From JAODBQ01 sp047602055 (lineage in GTDB: Bacteria > Actinomycetota > Acidimicrobiia > Acidimicrobiales > Ilumatobacteraceae): a stretch of DNA of 64,000 nt. Shown here in pieces: positions 61,897-64,000 of the stretch (position 1 is the first letter of the stretch; every line of letters begins with the position of its first letter). The stretch covers positions 1,116,001 through 1,180,000 of the forward strand of contig JASGIG010000001.1 of the NCBI GenBank assembly GCA_047602055.1. Direction: 5' to 3'. The translations under genes were made by a program, and so were the position numbers. The notes beneath the pieces were generated by a model. It saw only the letters and a list, made by a program, of their open reading frames with translations. It did not search any database and had not been told where the DNA came from.

Positions 61897-64000
61897 TCAA
61901 ACGCCGCGGCCGACCGCCGCGGCACCCACCAAGCGGGCCAGCGCGCCGAGCGGGACGCCGACGCGCTCGACGCGGTGGCCGATCTCGTAGCGCACCTCGT
62001 AGGCCGCCTTCTGCAGGATGGCGACGTCGAGCAGCAGGGCGAGGTCGGCGTGATCGGCGGGGAGCAGGCCGGAGCCGGCCATGTGCTCGACGTAGGCCAG
62101 CGTGTAACGCTGGCCGGCCCAGTCGCCGAACGCCGCGGCCCACTCGCTGAGGTTGGCCTCGCCACCCATGCCACGGCCGTAGGCGAGGTCGACGGCCTCG
62201 TTGGCGGCGTAGTCGAACGAGCGGATCATCCCGGCGACGTCGACCAGCGGGGTGCGCTTGATCGAGCGCTCGCCGATCGAGCGCGCCGGCTCGCCCTCGA
62301 AGTCGATGAACGTGATGTCGCCGCCGCGGGCGAGGATCTGGCCGAGGTGCAGGTCGCCGTGGACCCGGATCCGCCGTCCGACGCTGGGCATCCGCAGCAG
62401 CTGGGCGGCGCGTTCGATCACCGCCTTGCCGAGGTGGGCGACCTCGGCAGGCGTCGTCATGCCGTCGAGCGCGGCCTTCGCCGTGTCGGTGCGCAGCACG
62501 GCGATCGTCGCCCGCATCTCCGAGCGCAACGCCTGGTACAGCGAGCGCCGGGCGTGGGCGTCGAACGGGATCGGCCGCAGCTGCTCGCGGCGCGAGTCGG
62601 CCAGGGCGAGGTGCAGCTCGGCGGTGCGCACGCCGAGCAGCTCGGCGAACTCCAGGGCCTCGGCGAGCGCGCCGGCCAGCTCGTCGGGCGGCTCCATCGC
62701 CTGCAGCGGCGCCGGAGCGGTGGGGACGTACGACTGGTCGGGCAGCGTCGCCGTCCACTCGAGGAACCGCGAGGCCTGGTTGAGCACGATCGAGTAGGCG
62801 TCCCGGGCGCCGTGGACCATCGACACGAGCGTGGCGATCGTCGCCCCCTCGCCACCGTCCTGCGGCGTGTAGTCGAGCGTCCCGGCCAGCTCGGGGACGT
62901 TGGGGAAGCCGACCTCGTTGAGGTGGGCGAGCAGCTCGACCTCCGGGTGCGGGCCGGGCATCACCCGGCGCAGCAGCTTGAGCACCCAGCGGTCCTCGAC
63001 GACGTGCGACGAGTTGCTCTGCTCGCCGCCGACCGGGCGGCTGTCGAACGTCGTCCCGTTGACCCGGACGCGCTGCAGCGGGTGGCCGCGCAGGTGGCCG
63101 CGCCCGCCGGGGATGGAGCCGCCGCGCAGGATCGTGCGGGCCACCTGGCCGGCGAACGTCGGGTCGACGAACGCGTCGTGCCACTCGCCGTCGGCGCGGT
63201 GCAGCACGGCGATGTACCGAGACGGCTCGCCGGTGTCGAACTCCATCTGCACGCCGACGCCCCACGACGGCGAGCCGCCGTCGCTTCCCGGCGCCATCTC
63301 GAACGCGTCGACGACGGACGTGTCGGTGATCCGCCTGGCGCGGTCGCCGAACCAGCGCTGGCGGGCGATGTACGGCTGCAGCGCCCGGGCCAGCTGGGTG
63401 GCGTCGTAGCGGCTGAGCGGCACCTTGAGCCGCTCGGCACGGATCGCCGGGCCGGCGCCGGTCTCGATGACCACGTCGTCGGCCGCGGCGGTCGGCGTGC
63501 GGGTCAGGCGCAGCCAGTAGACGTCGTGGGCGCCGAGCATCAGCCGGTACGCGCCGCCGTCGATCGCCGCCAGCGTGTTGCGGCTGTTCAGCTCGACGGG
63601 GCGCACGCCGTCGAAGTCGGCCAGCGGGATCTGCACCTGCTGGGCGTGGCGCGACAGGTTGGCGACGACGAGCACGTCGTCGGGCTCGTGCCCGGTCGAG
63701 CCGTCGAGGCTGCGCAGGAACGTCAGCACCTTCGGGTTGTCGCTCTCGATCATCTGCATCGAGCCGCGGGCGAACACGGGGTGGCGCTGGCGCAGCGCGA
63801 TCATCCGCCGCATCCACCACCACAGCGACGACGGGTTGCTGCGCTGGGCGTCGACGTTGACGGCCTCGTAGTGGTACAGCGGGTCGGTGATCACCGGCAG
63901 CGACAGGCGCTGTGGCGGGGCGGTGGAGAACCCGGCGTTGCGGTCGCCGTTCCACTGCATCGGCGTGCGCACCGAGTCGCGGTCGCCGAGGTAGACGTTG
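61897..64000 (-). CDS. treS: Trehalose synthase-maltokinase fusion (N-terminus outside window)
   Basis: C-terminal about 700 residues of a TreS-Mak bifunctional enzyme. The window opens inside the GH13 domain near DSVRTPMQWNGDRNAG, a TreS hallmark, followed by its C-terminal beta domain. The maltokinase part follows: RQRWFGDRARRI near the start, and the kinase catalytic loop RVHGDLHLGQIL with ITFIDFEGEP. TreS interconverts maltose and trehalose and maltokinase makes maltose 1-phosphate for alpha-glucan synthesis. Such fusions occur in actinobacteria. The upstream end is missing only because of the window edge. Confidence 0.92.
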   Translation of the reverse strand, partial: NVYLGDRDSVRTPMQWNGDRNAGFSTAPPQRLSLPVITDPLYHYEAVNVDAQRSNPSSLWWWMRRMIALRQRHPVFARGSMQMIESDNPKVLTFLRSLDGSTGHEPDDVLVVANLSRHAQQVQIPLADFDGVRPVELNSRNTLAAIDGGAYRLMLGAHDVYWLRLTRTPTAAADDVVIETGAGPAIRAERLKVPLSRYDATQLARALQPYIARQRWFGDRARRITDTSVVDAFEMAPGSDGGSPSWGVGVQMEFDTGEPSRYIAVLHRADGEWHDAFVDPTFAGQVARTILRGGSIPGGRGHLRGHPLQRVRVNGTTFDSRPVGGEQSNSSHVVEDRWVLKLLRRVMPGPHPEVELLAHLNEVGFPNVPELAGTLDYTPQDGGEGATIATLVSMVHGARDAYSIVLNQASRFLEWTATLPDQSYVPTAPAPLQAMEPPDELAGALAEALEFAELLGVRTAELHLALADSRREQLRPIPFDAHARRSLYQALRSEMRATIAVLRTDTAKAALDGMTTPAEVAHLGKAVIERAAQLLRMPSVGRRIRVHGDLHLGQILARGGDITFIDFEGEPARSIGERSIKRTPLVDVAGMIRSFDYAANEAVDLAYGRGMGGEANLSEWAAAFGDWAGQRYTLAYVEHMAGSGLLPADHADLALLLDVAILQKAAYEVRYEIGHRVERVGVPLGALARLVGAAAVGRGV

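Overview
High-GC, densely coded DNA from an actinobacterium. A WhiB protein, a CsoR copper repressor, a mycothiol-type DinB-like protein, HadA/HadB-like dehydratases, a fused isobutyryl-CoA mutase and a TreS-maltokinase fusion together suggest an environmental actinobacterium, perhaps of the class Acidimicrobiia. That placement is inference. There is no rRNA, CRISPR array, integrase or intact insertion sequence, and one tRNA (Lys, UUU).

Layout. 0-7.8 kb: an ABC-2 exporter behind an osmoprotectant-type binding lipoprotein, a large FHA/FtsK (EssC/EccC-like) ATPase, a helix-turn-helix regulator and WhiB. 8-11.9 kb: a copper operon (csoR, copZ, a membrane-anchored His/Met-rich protein, copA) behind a CsoR-type operator. 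11.9-13.4 kb: enoyl-CoA hydratase and a pterin dehydratase/VOC fusion. 13.4-18.4 kb: a more AT-rich island with two paralogous Cys-containing secreted peptides around a lipoprotein, a periplasmic adaptor and a MacB-like ABC pair; it abuts a truncated alcohol dehydrogenase. 18.5-25.6 kb: a DNA methyltransferase, a TetR regulator, relics of a haloalkane dehalogenase, a GH3 glycosidase and two alpha/beta hydrolases. 25.8-35.3 kb: five sigma-factor/membrane-partner pairs, with a MarR/DinB pair among them. 35.3-38.9 kb: tRNA-Lys overlapping nhaA, a two-subunit hydroxyacyl dehydratase and an acyl-CoA dehydrogenase. 38.9-46.2 kb: a candidate conflict or signalling cassette (DUF4062-STAND-TPR protein, RCK channel with a RyR domain, DUF952-SLOG protein, truncated ATPase). 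46.2-49 kb: small genes and a collapsed FitAB-type toxin-antitoxin locus. 49-53.7 kb: icmF, 3-hydroxyacyl-CoA dehydrogenase and a divergent MarR with a clear operator. 53.8-60 kb: an ABC exporter and an SPFH/zinc-ribbon/small membrane protein module. 60-64 kb: fumC, a STAS protein and the C-terminal part of a TreS-maltokinase fusion.

Two features cut across the window. Many otherwise convincing genes are broken by single-base shifts, most of them one extra base, so consensus error must be considered before any of them is called a pseudogene. Several families of short palindromic repeats lie between genes and, in one case, inside a reading frame.
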